Source of the DNA: Tubulanus polymorphus
Lineage: Eukaryota; Nemertea; Palaeonemertea; Tubulaniformes; Tubulanidae
Reading direction: 5' to 3'
NCBI RefSeq assembly: GCF_964204645.1
Contig: NC_134036.1
Span: 6,521,600 to 6,585,599 of the forward strand
Length of the DNA stretch: 64,000 nucleotides
This document shows, piece after piece, positions 37,801 to 49,479 of this stretch; within the stretch, counting starts at the first letter, position 1; each line of letters opens with the position of its first letter. The notes under the pieces were generated by a model. That model was not told the origin of the DNA, made no database searches, and saw nothing but the letters and a program-made list of their open reading frames with translations. Position numbers and translations under genes: made by a program.

Positions 37801-40800
37801 CCCACGCGGTTCGGCGAACTGGGTTCGATTCCCCTGCGAACTCGAAGAAAGTCACACGAGTTTCGTTTGCGAAACCAAAAGAATCGATGTGAATACAGAT
37901 TTAGATGGTAATACAACGAGTAATTCATCATCCGGAGCTTACAGACAACACCTTTCGAATAGGGATAAGATGAATGCCAATTGTACAGTAGGTTGGTTAA
38001 GCATAGGAGGAAAATGTTACCAGATCCTTACTGAATGGCACACGAATCAAAGTTTACATACCAATAGCGCAAGTCAAATGTGTCATGGAATCCGCGGTGA
38101 AATAGGTACGATAAATGATCTGATACACACTAAAATGTTGATTGCCAGATTCCAATATCAGCACCAGTATGGCGCTATTCTAGCTAAACGATTTAGCAAT
38201 CAGTGGATGGAAATAAAAGCGGTTGTAACGAGTGATGAAATAGCTTATAATCATTCTGTTTATTGGGTATTGATACCCTGGTATAATCAATCAGATACAG
38301 CGCATTCTGTATTGTGTTCCTACAATGTAACTGATGAAGAGTTAGCTTCTATAAGCGGTTGTAAATCGTGGCAGTTTGAATGTAACGATCAAAGATGTAT
38401 CAGCGACCATCGCGTATGTGATACCAGACACGACTGTCAACACGGTGAAGATGAACTCGATTGTTCGGATATCAATTTACACAGTCAGTTTCAATGCAAT
38501 GATGGTCAGGTTGTATCCATAAGTGGTTTCTGTGATTTCATACAGGATTGTGTGGAAGGTTCTGATGAGAACTCGTGTATTTATTCCCCGTGTTTGTCCG
38601 AAGAATTTTCCTGTAAAAGTGGTCAATGTGTCAGTATGTCTAAACGATGCGATAGTGTGACTGATTGCAATGACGGTTCTGATGAAGTGGGATGCATCGC
38701 TCAACTGTGTAAGGGATTCCTATGTAACAGTGGTGACTGTATCAGTTCTCAGTTGTATCAGGATGGTGTCGTGGATTGTAGTGGAAGCCTCCAAGAAGAT
38801 GAATTAGTATTAGCTACTAATGTTACAGTGAATCCTAAGGTTAATTGTAATAATGAAAACTACTGTACGACTAACTTCACAAATCTTTGTGCGAAATCTG
38901 ATGAACAAAGATGTTCTTTCAATTCTCCTCATTGTTATTCAAGACGTCACAGATGTATTCTAGAAAGAATGACGAATGGTTTCCCAGTTTGTAGAAATCT
39001 CGAGCACGTGTTGAGATGTGAAGAATTTGAATGCCCAGCTGGTACTGTAAAATGTCCAGCATCGTACTGTATACCGATCAGACAGGTGTGCGATGGTCAA
39101 TCAGATTGTCCTAATTCAGAAGATGAACTAAACTGCGATGCACTTTCCTGTCCAGGAATGTTTAAATGTGGTCAGGAAAATCGATGCACTCCACAATCTG
39201 AAGTTTGTAATGGTGTCGCAAATTGTAAATATACAACTGATGACGAGGCTTTCTGTAACGTCACCTGTCGTGAAGGTTGTAAGTGTCAAGGTCATTTGAT
39301 CGATTGTAAAAATTCCGGTTTAACAAATATTACCGGTCTTTACCCGGCATCAACTCGAGTTTTAATTTTGTCAAATAACGAAATTATCTTGGATATGTCG
39401 ACATTCTTTTCGTATATCTATTTGCGTATGCTCAACATTTCCTACAATGAATTGTCATATATTTTACCAAACTCGTTCTCAAACCTGCATAATCTACATA
39501 CATTAGACCTTACATACAACAATATAACGTCTGTATTTGCTAATACATTCGCCGGTTTGTACAGTTTGAAAGAGTTATTGATAACTGAAAATCCAATAAG
39601 TCATTTAGAGGATGATACGTTCAAAGATTTGAAGTCACTTAAAATTATCGACCTTCACGGACTTAGTTTGTCGGTTATTGGCAGGAATGTGTTTCGAGGT
39701 TTATCTACATTACAGTTATTGAATATCAGCAGTAACAGAATCCATCATATTTCGCTTTACGCATTTTCTGGATTAATTTCACTTGAAATCCTGGATGTAA
39801 CCAACAACTACAAAGTTATTGCTGTCGACAGAAAGGTTTTCGACAATCTGACATCGTTAATCTCACTAAGGTCGGATGCTTACAAATTTTGCTGCATGGC
39901 TCCGAATGTTGACCAGTGCATTCCTGAAGCCGATCAATTTTCCTCCTGTTCTGATTTGATGGGTAACACAGTCCTCAGAGCTATTATTTGGGTCATCGCT
40001 TCATTCAGTTTTATCGCTAACGGAATTGTCATTTCTCTTCGCATTCAAACGATTCGATTCTATTCAAATCAATCTTCGGACATCATCATTATTAATGTAG
40101 CTGTGTGCGATTTTATGATGTCTATGTATTTGTTTCTGATCGCTGGAGCCGATTATACTTATAAGGGAATTTACTTTCTCTATTCAGAATCATGGACGGA
40201 CAGTTTGTTTTGTCGTCTCGCTGGAGTCGTGGTCACTATTTCCTGTGAAGGTTCATTGATATTTTTACTCATCATGACACGTCACAGATATTCAAATGTC
40301 GTTAATCCATTTTCTGGAAACCAAATTACATCTCCAAAACATGTGCGCTTTATTTGTTGCACATGTTGGATTTTATTGTGTGCTATTGCATTACTACCCC
40401 TTACACCTTTTCCTTACTTTGGAAACAACTTCTACGGCACTACTGGAGTTTGTTTAGCAATAAATTTAATTTCAATTGATGTCGACGCCTGGGAATATTC
40501 ATTCGCTATTTTTGCCGTGGTTAACTCGGTCATACTTGCTACGATAATGGCGACTTATGCGCAAATGTACAGACTCGTATCAGGAAGCAGGTCTGGTTCT
40601 GGTAGAGCTGATCCCACCGAACTGATTCTGGCACGCAGGAGTTTGGTGATAAATCTTTGTAATTTATTTTGCTGGCTGCCGTTGATTATCGTTCAGTTTT
40701 GCGCCGTATTACGGGTAGAAATACCGAATCAAGTGGCGGCTTGGCTGGCGGTTCTTTTCTTACCGATCAACTCGTCCCTCAATCCCCTTCTTTACACCAT

Positions 40801-40864
40801 ACTGACTATCGATATGAAATCCATACGAGCAAAAACTAAACGCAGGCAACATCGAGGCAATTAG
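34842..40864 (+). CDS. CUB/CTLD/LDLa/LRR 7TM receptor, GRL101-like, intact copy
   Basis: Predicted exons 34,842-36,101, 36,206-37,549 and 37,628-40,864 join in phase 0 with GT-AG borders (GGTAAGT donor; TTTTAG and TTCAAG acceptors), giving about 1,946 residues. Order: signal peptide (ALFIASLIVCQV), several CUB-like domains (for example SGYIVSPNYP and CGILQSPNYP), a C-type lectin domain split by intron 2 (LNWENAELYC, WTDGKPLSYTEW), a second lectin-like domain (GWLSIGGKCYQI), about six LDLa repeats (for example CNDGSDEVGC), a cysteine-capped leucine-rich repeat block, the CCMAP hinge typical of LGR receptors, and a class A 7TM domain with TRHRY at TM3 and NPLLY at TM7. It is probably a surface receptor with lectin/CUB ligand capture, related to snail GRL101 and relaxin-type LGRs. 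The start could be a downstream Met (MDQRLRALF) that gives a cleaner signal peptide. Confidence 0.82.
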
Positions 40865-42772
40865 ACTAACTGCTACAGTCTAGCTATATATATTACTCTG
40901 ATACATATTCAGTTGACAACATTAAATAATCTCAATTTACTGAAATACCTCGGAGTGTCCACATCTACAATAACTGCTTAGGGATGGGGAAGATATTATG
41001 TCAAGTCGGTCGGCAATCGCTCCCTGGACTCAACACTCAATGCGCGCCATTCAGGTCACGTAGCCCAATTGCTCCTGCGCGAAATTAATATACCGAGCTA
41101 AATTTCACAGCCGTAGTGCCTATATCTGTCAACAGCACCAATAACCGGAAGGAGATTCAAATAATGCATTTCCTGCAATTTACTAAACCTGATCGTAACT
41201 TATATACATGTTTTCCATCTTTTGATGAAATGTTGGATATTTTTGAGGCACACAATGCCTAAAATTGAGCTATTAAAGATACCCCCCCCCCCTTTAACAC
41301 TCCAGTATATTTGATATCGCAAATGTGTTATTTTTCGGTCAAAGGTCATACAATTCAGATGATAAACCCATGGTTCATATATTGACGCACTAACTGACTG
41401 GATTCTTAGAAAAAAAATAAAATATACGGACCTGTAAAAAGGGTTTTCTGCGAAACAGTCGGAAAACATAACAAACACTCGTATCCGAATAAGCCGGAAA
41501 AAATATCCGATAGTGCATGAATAAAACAATCGGTCAAATGAATCGAAGCAATTGAAAATCCGCGCACCAGCACCTCATTCTAGAAAATTACGAGAGAATG
41601 TTATAACATGTTTTTCTTAAACTCTTAATTACGTATGGCTGCGTTTACTTTATTCTGTTTGTTGTTTATGCCATCTATATATATAGTATTTACATGTTTA
41701 CTTATTTACATATTTACATCTTGCCCAAAATGCCGTTCATGGCGCGTGGCGAGATAATGTTTTGTAACATCTTTTCTTATGATGTCAATAAACTAATATT
41801 TTATTTTAAAAAAAAACCAGCAATCCCATCAGATGGCGAGACTAGCAGTAAGTCATCCGTTGTCAGTATTAGATCGTTTCAATGGAGTAACGATAACATG
41901 GATTAATCAAAGAAACGGGAAGCCCGCAATACTAGGTATCCCAACTGGCGTGACGAGCAGAAGGTCTCCCGTTCTCAAAATTAGTTCATTTTAAATGAAG
42001 AATGAACTGGATTTTGGACTCCCGAATCCATAAATTATCACAGGACTGACCGAATATGAAATGAATTCACTTTTCTACTCGGATACTGGCTGAATACGCG
42101 TCCACTGGACGGCTTTCGCGTTGATCGCATGTTGGTCGTGAGCACACCACATCGGCGCATGCTGATATTTTTTGCTAACGAAAATCATTCATATTCTTAA
42201 TTTGCCGGGAAATGAATCTAATTGCTTCGAACGTCTAGAGTTCTTGGAACCAACCCCACACCTCCTCTACCCCGTCTGACCTGTCCGTGGAACAAAACCT
42301 ATCGTTCAAATAACTAACAGTAAATTCTGCCCCAGCCGCTTTTATGGCCCTCGTCCTTGTTCGATCTATTTACATACTAGATTGACCACACCACCCGTAC
42401 GTCCATTTAAAAAGCCCCTCCTATCAACCAACGAATTGCATGATATTATGCTTAAATTGTGGGACTACCATTAAAATCGAAAATTTCCGAGAGTCGCTCG
42501 ACGATGATATTAGGATTCTGTATTTTGTAGAATCACTGTTTGACATTATTTTTTTGATATCTTTCATATATACATACATTTCCTTAAGAGAGCCCCGCTC
42601 AGAGAAGTACGAACATTTTTTTTGGCCCCTCTCCGTACAAAGTTACTACATTATTTGTTTACCCTTCCCCAAACGTATGTCCTATTCGAACGCTCGCTTA
42701 TAAAATTTACCACGAACGCACGCATCCGCAGCCCCCAGAGCCATTCCGAGAGGCTGCGCTTGGGCCAGTGAA
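40865..42772. other. Intergenic, unit 2, more diverged than average
   Basis: Counterpart of 17,771-19,640. Differences include C-run length at about 41,282 and altered A runs at about 41,810. No gene is seen. Confidence 0.5.
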
Positions 42773-43433
42773 GGGTGTTCGAACATCGCTGAATCACTGA
42801 ATCACTGAAACGCTGAAACGCTGATTATTATATCAATTTTGCTGATTCATTGAATTTATTTCTAAATACGCTGAATCCATGTAGATTTTACATATTCTAA
42901 GGAAAGTGTATCATTAGATCGATTCATTGAATATATTTTGTGACATTCGTTAAAAATTCAGTTGGACTAGGGTAACCGGACGTATTTTGCGGAGAGCGGT
43001 AATGACTTTCGGCTAACGTCATCGGTACTTCGATGTCTTACAGCTTTATCAGCTGGGAACCCGCGTTTCAGATATGATAGAAAAATACACAAAACAAATC
43101 ATGACGATTGTAATGTGAGGCAACGATTGGAATCAAATAGTTGACTGCTGAATATAGTCACAAATAAACTGGCGTTTGTTTGTCCTGCCAGGCCGCTTAC
43201 CGCGAATTCGATTCAATATTAGAGCGCTATTAATATCTTTAATCTTGCTCTAAAGGCATTACCGTCATCAAATATGCTGTCATTTATATGCTGTTTATCA
43301 TTTATTATAGCCTACATTGCTGTTTTACAATTATTTGAAAAAAATCAATGAAATGACAAAGGATTATAATTAACACAGAATTGAGCGTTTCGGCAATTCT
43401 GTGATTCTGTGATTCAGCGAAGTTCGAACACCC
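42773..43433. mobile_element. Foldback-type element with GCTGAATCA-rich ends (unit 2)
   Basis: Same element as at 19,679, with identical terminal structure and a 9-bp internal shortening at about 43,048. Confidence 0.55.
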
Positions 43434-44060
43434 GCCCCCGTCTGTGCTATGGAACCATTCCGAAAAACTGCGCAATGGGCCTGTCCCCCTCCCCTCCAAG
43501 AACCATTCTGAGACGTTGTCTATGGACCGGCAACATGGTCAGAACATATATCGCCAAGTCCAATCATACTAATTTTGATCCAAAGATTACGTGTATGAAT
43601 GTCTTAACCGATGTTTTGAACAACTCAGTGTGAGTGAACCGTGTCTGCACTTTTACGATGCTGCGTTGCGTGTCCGAAGTCAGGTCAGGTCAGTAGATTA
43701 CTAAGGAAATGAACCTGAACTAAAGAAACAGCCATGCACGGTATCATTACCTTCTGGATCAAATCGGGCGTTCTTACTCTTGGCAAGAGTTCATTGCGAC
43801 TCGAAACGCATAGACTTTATACAAATATATCCCGATTCGTTTGAATAGTTAATAATCTGACATTTCACCATTCACAATGAATAGCGAATATTCATTTTTT
43901 CGCAATGACAAATCTCGACTATTGAGTTAATTTAGTCAGATTTCTGAGCATCGACTTTTAATTTCGGTGCCGAGAATAAACTGCGAACTTCTAAAAATGA
44001 TACACGGCTTTCATTCGCGTTTAAGTATTTAGATAGTCAGTCTTCAAATTAACGTCAATC

Positions 44061-45014
44061 ATGAATTCTACCCAGCCGCAAATTGGTCGCCCTTACGCTA
44101 GTTTCATCGTGCTCATGTCCGTGGTAAACAGATCCGGCGCATCCCGATACTTGTCATCAGTCATTCTAGCCGTTCTGTTCGCGTTAGGAGCCTTCGGAAA
44201 TTCGGCTACTTTCCTGATAATGACGACCCAAAGATTCCGCAACTTATCTTACGTCAACTATCTTATCGTTTTGTCTTTGACTGATTTCGTGATCTGTATC
44301 AATTTCACGTTAATGCCCGTCCTGCAATTCGCTCTGTTCAATCAACGCGTAGATCCGATATTCCTGATGAAATCGCTGATCAGTTGCCGGATCTACGAGT
44401 TTGTAATGGCGCTCGCGTCATCTACTAGTTCCTGGTTGATAGTAACTATATCTCTGGAACGCGCGGCCGTCGTGTTCTTCCCGTTCGCATCTCGTTCGAT
44501 ATGTACACCGACATTCGCCAGATTTACTATAACGATAATAACCGCGGCGAACGCGCTGTTCATATATTTCCTACCCATAATGTCGAAACAGCATTCGGAA
44601 CGGTATCTCGGCTGTTACTACGAATCGTCTAACCAACTTCAATTCCTCACCGTAATCGTCATCTACCTTTACATCGTCCCGTTAACCGTGATAATCACGT
44701 CGAATACCGTTATAGTAATTCGGTTACTATTCGCGGGTTCGAAATTCGTATCGTCCGATAGGAAAACAACGAAATCGAAACGTACGACGATAATGCTCGT
44801 AACGGTTTCACTGGCGTTCGCGACGTTTACGCTACCGTCCACTATCACCACGTTATCGCCGATCCCTTTCGGACTGAAACAATTTCTTTACGATATATTC
44901 GTACAGTTTCACGTTTGTAACTATGTCGTTAACTTTTACGTATATCTTTTACTGGGAAGAAGAATTCGCGAATATTTCTGCGCAAAAGTCTGTTGCAGAA
45001 TATCGGACCAATAG
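44061..45014 (+). CDS. Class A GPCR, single exon, intact (unit 2)
   Basis: A 317-residue paralogue of the 20,977 gene with all seven TM segments, the GN, ERA and NFYVY motifs and the disulfide cysteines preserved. It differs at four residues: Ala to Thr before SLERA, Tyr to His in the second loop, Ala to Thr in TM5 and Lys to Arg in helix 8. The changes are conservative and the frame is undamaged, which suggests continued function of both copies or simply recent origin. The ligand is unknown; the general look is an invertebrate neuropeptide receptor. Confidence 0.85.
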   Translation: MNSTQPQIGRPYASFIVLMSVVNRSGASRYLSSVILAVLFALGAFGNSATFLIMTTQRFRNLSYVNYLIVLSLTDFVICINFTLMPVLQFALFNQRVDPIFLMKSLISCRIYEFVMALASSTSSWLIVTISLERAAVVFFPFASRSICTPTFARFTITIITAANALFIYFLPIMSKQHSERYLGCYYESSNQLQFLTVIVIYLYIVPLTVIITSNTVIVIRLLFAGSKFVSSDRKTTKSKRTTIMLVTVSLAFATFTLPSTITTLSPIPFGLKQFLYDIFVQFHVCNYVVNFYVYLLLGRRIREYFCAKVCCRISDQ

Positions 45015-46129
45015 AAATTGATATCATCTCATCCGTTAACATGACAAATCATTACCGTGTATTTGTTAGAGAATGTTTGGAATTTTCAATTGTTAAATCA
45101 CTATTTATATGTATAAAATTTGTACCAAGTTGCGACTATAAGGCGAACCGCATATGCGCAATGAGACACAAAGAGGACAATGAGGATGAAAGGGCCAACT
45201 GGCTCATGCATCTACTACTAAATTGTGAAAAAGATACACGTGTACAATACAGTTAATTTCATTTTTCTCCCAAAAATCAAAAATAAATTTCGAAATAAAT
45301 TTTCAAAAAAATTTCAAAATTTAATCCCAAAAAGAAAAGAGTTTTTCTGATCATTTTTGTCTTTCTGTTTCGAGCAGTCGAAAAGATTGGCTATTTTCGT
45401 GAGAGTCCCGCAGAGATTTATCACAACACATCGCACAGGATTTAAGATCGCTTTTCCGGTATTGGGCTGTTATAAAATGAATTTTCAACAGTAAATCTAC
45501 TCACCATTAATTTCTTTAAGCTGTTTCAGAGCCATCCCGATCTATGTATCGACTCACGTCGCTAGGGGTATCATGAGACGTAGATTTCACCCTGTTATCT
45601 GTAAAATATAAACCAACAGTGAACTTACAGTAAAAGAAATCTAAGTTTAATATCCTGGTGCAGAACAGACAGACGTAGAAATTGAAATGAGACCGGTCCC
45701 GGCACGCGACTTAAAAATCAGTAAATTCGAGAATGTTTGCGGAGTCTCCCATACATAGAAATCCATTTCAAAACACGACAGTGTTAAGCCATACGCGGGC
45801 TTATCGCGGAATTTCAATATTCCATCCTCGAGCAAAAATCGAGTTAGATTTATCGAATAATAAATCCCACAACCTGGAAAACATATATAGCATATCGGGT
45901 GCATAATTGCATATTTTTTACATCATTTCGAAGATTGAAATCAACTTTTAGCGATAGAAAAACCTTCGAGGCTCGTGTCTTTAATTTTTCGTATTTTCAA
46001 TAGACACTATGAACATTATCGCCACCTATCAGTTTTATGGGCATTCAAACGAATGTAAAATACACTATAAAGCATACAAGTGTCGTTTGAGCCGCCAGGT
46101 TTGACTAGTTTGCCATCTAGCGGAAAATT
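45015..46129. other. Downstream region, unit 2, with 61-bp segment absent from unit 1
   Basis: Counterpart of 21,931-22,991. At 45,388-45,448, 61 bp are present that unit 1 lacks. The segment is bounded by AAGAT on both sides, so unit 1 may have lost it by recombination between short repeats. The exon-like minus-strand frame at 45,647-45,904 is described under 21,931. Confidence 0.5.
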
Positions 46130-46395
46130 GGGTAACTAGGTCAGTCAAGCGTTTCGCGTCATCGTAAAAAAACATTACATCAACGCACCTCATATGACGT
46201 CGCCAGCAAACTTCTTAATTAACGGGTTATCAATGTAACTGGCGCTATTCAAATCGGGGAATTTGTGGTAACTAAACCGAATTTACGGAAAATGTGATAC
46301 AGTCGTTATTTGGGGGTTAATTTCTAGTCTCAGTCTCTCGTCGATTTTCAAACCGTTTCCCCTGTTCGCAAATAGGGTCACATTGGAACTTGTTT
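46130..46395. repeat. Start of a third tandem unit, truncated
   Basis: About 265 bp match positions 1-255 of unit 1. The match includes a short rearranged insertion near 46,316 and fades after the sequence AATAGGGTCACATT. Beyond about 46,395 the sequence is an LTR-like repeat. This is the right-hand end of the array, so it contains slightly more than two units, and the unit edge at this side lies about 255 bp after the arbitrary unit start used here. Confidence 0.9.
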
Positions 46396-47374
46396 ATTTA
46401 TCTTTTAAAGTAAGCAGGTTGTTGTTTGATGCTTTGATCTATCAGCGCTGACCATAAATCAGCCTGGTGTAAAAATAATTCTTTCTCGGTTCTTCTGCTG
46501 CGTCATCTGGCAAGCATTCAGAAATCTTTTTATAAACTTAAGAATAGACGGAACCGTATTTGGTCGGAACAATGGGTTGCATTAGTTATGCGGCTGGTGA
46601 AAGAATCACGCTGTTACTTCATGATACTCCCGACTACTTTCTATAAAAAGAAAAACGGAAGTATGGGGAGATATAGTTGTTTTGCTTTATCCCGTATTGT
46701 AATCAAATTCATTTATTGTAACAGTTATAGAATGATTTTAAGAAAGATAATGGATCATAATGAAGTTCCGAATCAAAAGTATTTACGATAATTCAAAAAG
46801 AAATAATCAGTGGTACCGTAATCTGAGACAAATACCATAGTTTCAAAAATATATTCAATTTGAATATCCTAGATGTTAATTGAGAACAAAGTCTCTATAA
46901 TCGCTAAAGTTTTAAGAAAATTAATTTGTGTTAAATGTTAATACCAGCTCTCTAAAGTTTCTCTTGTTGTATACGTCTGTTGGTAACTCGAGAATAGCTG
47001 TTCTCTCAACGATGATAAGCAAGGAGTGAGTAAATCATTCCGCTTCATGACAGGAGGGTTGGAAGGAAAAAGTTAGTTCAGCAAATCAGTTTTGAAAATA
47101 ATTTTAGATCAGCGAATCATTAAGGTGGTAGTACCCCACAAATTCTATTTCCTTTAATAAAGGAGTTACCCCATTCAACCTGATATATATCTAATTGGTA
47201 TAGAAAATGTAATTTATCAAACTTGAGAATTTTCCAATCTTGACCTGATTATGCAAATATGACCTAATTTGCATATGAAAGTGACAAATATCAGGGTATC
47301 AATAAAACAGCCCTCATTTCGAAAAAAGTTGAGGTAACTTCATTCTGTAAACTGTTATTTGTTTCAAATAATCA

Positions 47375-47548
47375 TATCTAGTGCCTGTACCACTTTGGTT
47401 ACTGAACTCCCAAGGAATTTTTGCTCATCCAATAGTTTATTCCCCAAGATTGAATTTCAAAATTTCTGTCACCTAATTAATATGCACATGTCTTATAAAT
47501 GGCACATTTGTACTTGTATCACTGTCAAAGTGGTACAGGCACTAGATA
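47375..47548. repeat. 23-bp perfect inverted repeat inside the transposon
   Basis: The arms at 47,375-47,397 and 47,526-47,548 are exact inverse copies (TATCTAGTGCCTGTACCACT...) separated by 128 bp. They lie between the left TIR and the 3' end of the transposase gene. This may be a subterminal transposase-binding structure or a nested tiny MITE. Confidence 0.85.
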
Positions 47549-47721
47549 AAGTTATTTTCTACGTTCTCTGAAAGTTTGGACAAGTTTCTTTAGAAAATAA
47601 ATGTTTTATGACTATTTCTATTTCCGAAGTCACACCAAAAATTACAAATGAGAAAATTAGTGATAAAAGCTTGTATTAAATGGTTATAGCAATACATAAC
47701 TGAAAAACGATATAAAGTCTC

Positions 47722-49479
47722 TTAAAATGCACCGGGAGCATATGTAATGCCTTCATGTTCCTCTGCTTTATCGAGATAACCCTTTCGCACTGCTCTTAAA
47801 GTTTTTCTGCGGTTTTTAACGGGTTCGCTAGATTTTCGGATCGACTCATTCAACCGTGATGTGTCGTCGACAGAACAAGCTTTAATAGTAAAACGTCCAG
47901 GAAGAATATCCATATCTTCAAATAGTTTTATACACACATTAGCTCCATCATTATAGTTACAAACAGCTGAATACACACCGATTTCGATAACTTCTCGCTC
48001 AACATACACGGTTTTGGGCACACGCTCCCAGACGCATCCATTTAAACGTTCATTTCCATTTTGTGTTTCACCATGCAGACACTTTTTAAGCAGATCTTCT
48101 TTTGAAAGATCTGCATAAACTGGCTCTAGCAGCTTGTATATAGGTTCTGCTAGGCCATGTCTATGCTTATATGTGTCTTTGTCCTTGACAAAACCACACC
48201 AGGAGTCCTCACCGATAGGACACAGATCGTGAAGTGGAACCTCATCGGTAGAGGCAACATGTCTGAGACTCGCCCACACCGCTTTCTGCATTGCAGGGAC
48301 AGATTCATGATTGTTTCGCAATGCAATGCCAAAATAGTTCTGTAAGATATCTATCTTGGTATCTGTTAGACGACCACGTCCGCTTAAACCTTTACCATCT
48401 GACAATTTTTTGCCCCGCCAGTTTGTTTTTAGGGTTCGACACCTTGTTCCGCATCTCTTCTGGACATGGCCAAGACACTCTAATTTCTCCAAAGAAACAT
48501 CAGGACCATATGGTTGACACTCTTGGACTTTCGCAAATGTTGAGGAATCCCCATCGCCTAACATTTTTGTGTATCGAAGACCTCGGTTTATTTCGGATCG
48601 AGTGAAGATTCGAACGGCACCAACATTTTCCATGCTGCTGGCAGAGCCTTTATGATTTATCTTACACACTGGAGGATGAGTTGCTAACCAGTTTCTGTAA
48701 GATAAAGACTCTTTGTCTACGGTTGTACTGTTCATATTTTGGCAAGATTTGCATTTGTCCGAGAGAACTTCTACATCTAGACACTTTTTGTTGCCGCCGA
48801 CTGCCAAACAAGTTACCAGTCCATTGTGTGAAGTACGTCCACGCTTTTGCCAGGAGCCATCAGTTGATACACATATATCTCTTGTACCATCCTCACTTAT
48901 TTCATAAGCTGCCGCATTCATCGAATCTTCAGCAAGAGCTTTATAGGCTTTATGAAGATGTTGCTGGATTCTTGAATAATTCTTCTTCGTCATTGGTGGT
49001 GGCATGTTCAAGAAACGACAGAAGTCAACTATAGCATTTCTACCTTTGCCAAATTCACAAAACGCAGCTGCAACTCGTAAATTAACTTCAAAATACTGAC
49101 TTTTGGTTTGACTAGTGGTCTTTTCTGAGGTAAATGTACTAATACACCAGTCACAAGAGTCACTAAAACATGATACACAGAACTTATGAGCAAGTCCATT
49201 CTTCGCAGATAGATCGATGAACATGTTGACATTTGACCCACAGTCAGGACATGAAATTAATTCTTTTAAAAAGTTTTTCAAAGTATTAATGTTGAAAAGC
49301 ACAAATCCTTCATCACAGTGGTTGTTTTCATCATTCAGATTGTATTTATCATCCAGATCTCCCAATTTCGAATGTGTTGATTTATTTTCATGGGCGCCGC
49401 CATCTTGGATTTTCTTTCTATATTGATTCCCCTTGAATTTAGGCTTTTTCTTACTCTTTTGGTTCTTTCTGTTTGCCAT
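47722..49479 (-). CDS. DDE transposase, Mutator-like domain type
   Basis: A single 585-codon frame fills the transposon. The N-terminus is basic (MANRKNQKSKKKPKF, likely a nuclear signal), followed by a zinc-ribbon-like cysteine cluster (CPDCG at about 77-81, then FCVSCF and CDWC near 100-112). The catalytic core shows D207 in STDGSWQKRG, D309/D311 in MLGDGDSS and E477 in NGNERLNGCVW, the three acids expected for this family of animal transposases. The motif DGSWQKRG...NG and the C..C pair after LDVEVLS are family hallmarks. It ends 600 bp from the left TIR and starts 470 bp from the right TIR. The product would bind the TIRs and excise or insert the element at TTAA. No frame damage is seen, so it is probably functional. 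Confidence 0.9.
   Translation of the reverse strand: MANRKNQKSKKKPKFKGNQYRKKIQDGGAHENKSTHSKLGDLDDKYNLNDENNHCDEGFVLFNINTLKNFLKELISCPDCGSNVNMFIDLSAKNGLAHKFCVSCFSDSCDWCISTFTSEKTTSQTKSQYFEVNLRVAAAFCEFGKGRNAIVDFCRFLNMPPPMTKKNYSRIQQHLHKAYKALAEDSMNAAAYEISEDGTRDICVSTDGSWQKRGRTSHNGLVTCLAVGGNKKCLDVEVLSDKCKSCQNMNSTTVDKESLSYRNWLATHPPVCKINHKGSASSMENVGAVRIFTRSEINRGLRYTKMLGDGDSSTFAKVQECQPYGPDVSLEKLECLGHVQKRCGTRCRTLKTNWRGKKLSDGKGLSGRGRLTDTKIDILQNYFGIALRNNHESVPAMQKAVWASLRHVASTDEVPLHDLCPIGEDSWCGFVKDKDTYKHRHGLAEPIYKLLEPVYADLSKEDLLKKCLHGETQNGNERLNGCVWERVPKTVYVEREVIEIGVYSAVCNYNDGANVCIKLFEDMDILPGRFTIKACSVDDTSRLNESIRKSSEPVKNRRKTLRAVRKGYLDKAEEHEGITYAPGAF

Larger units (their letters stand above)
22992..46129. repeat. 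Tandem duplication, unit 2 (about 23.1 kb)
   Basis: Collinear second copy of unit 1, slightly longer. It has an extra 105-bp repeat near 23,838, a 61-bp segment at 45,388-45,448 absent from unit 1, and 8 bp in the HECT gene that unit 1 lacks. The last ~2 kb before the single-exon GPCR (about 41,200-43,850) shows more small differences than the rest. Genes in unit 2 are generally better preserved, most clearly the large CUB/LRR receptor. Confidence 0.95.

Noticed and set aside
48150-49426. Several plus-strand frames of 60-117 codons opposite the transposase gene
   Set aside because: They are antisense shadows of the strongly supported 585-codon transposase frame.
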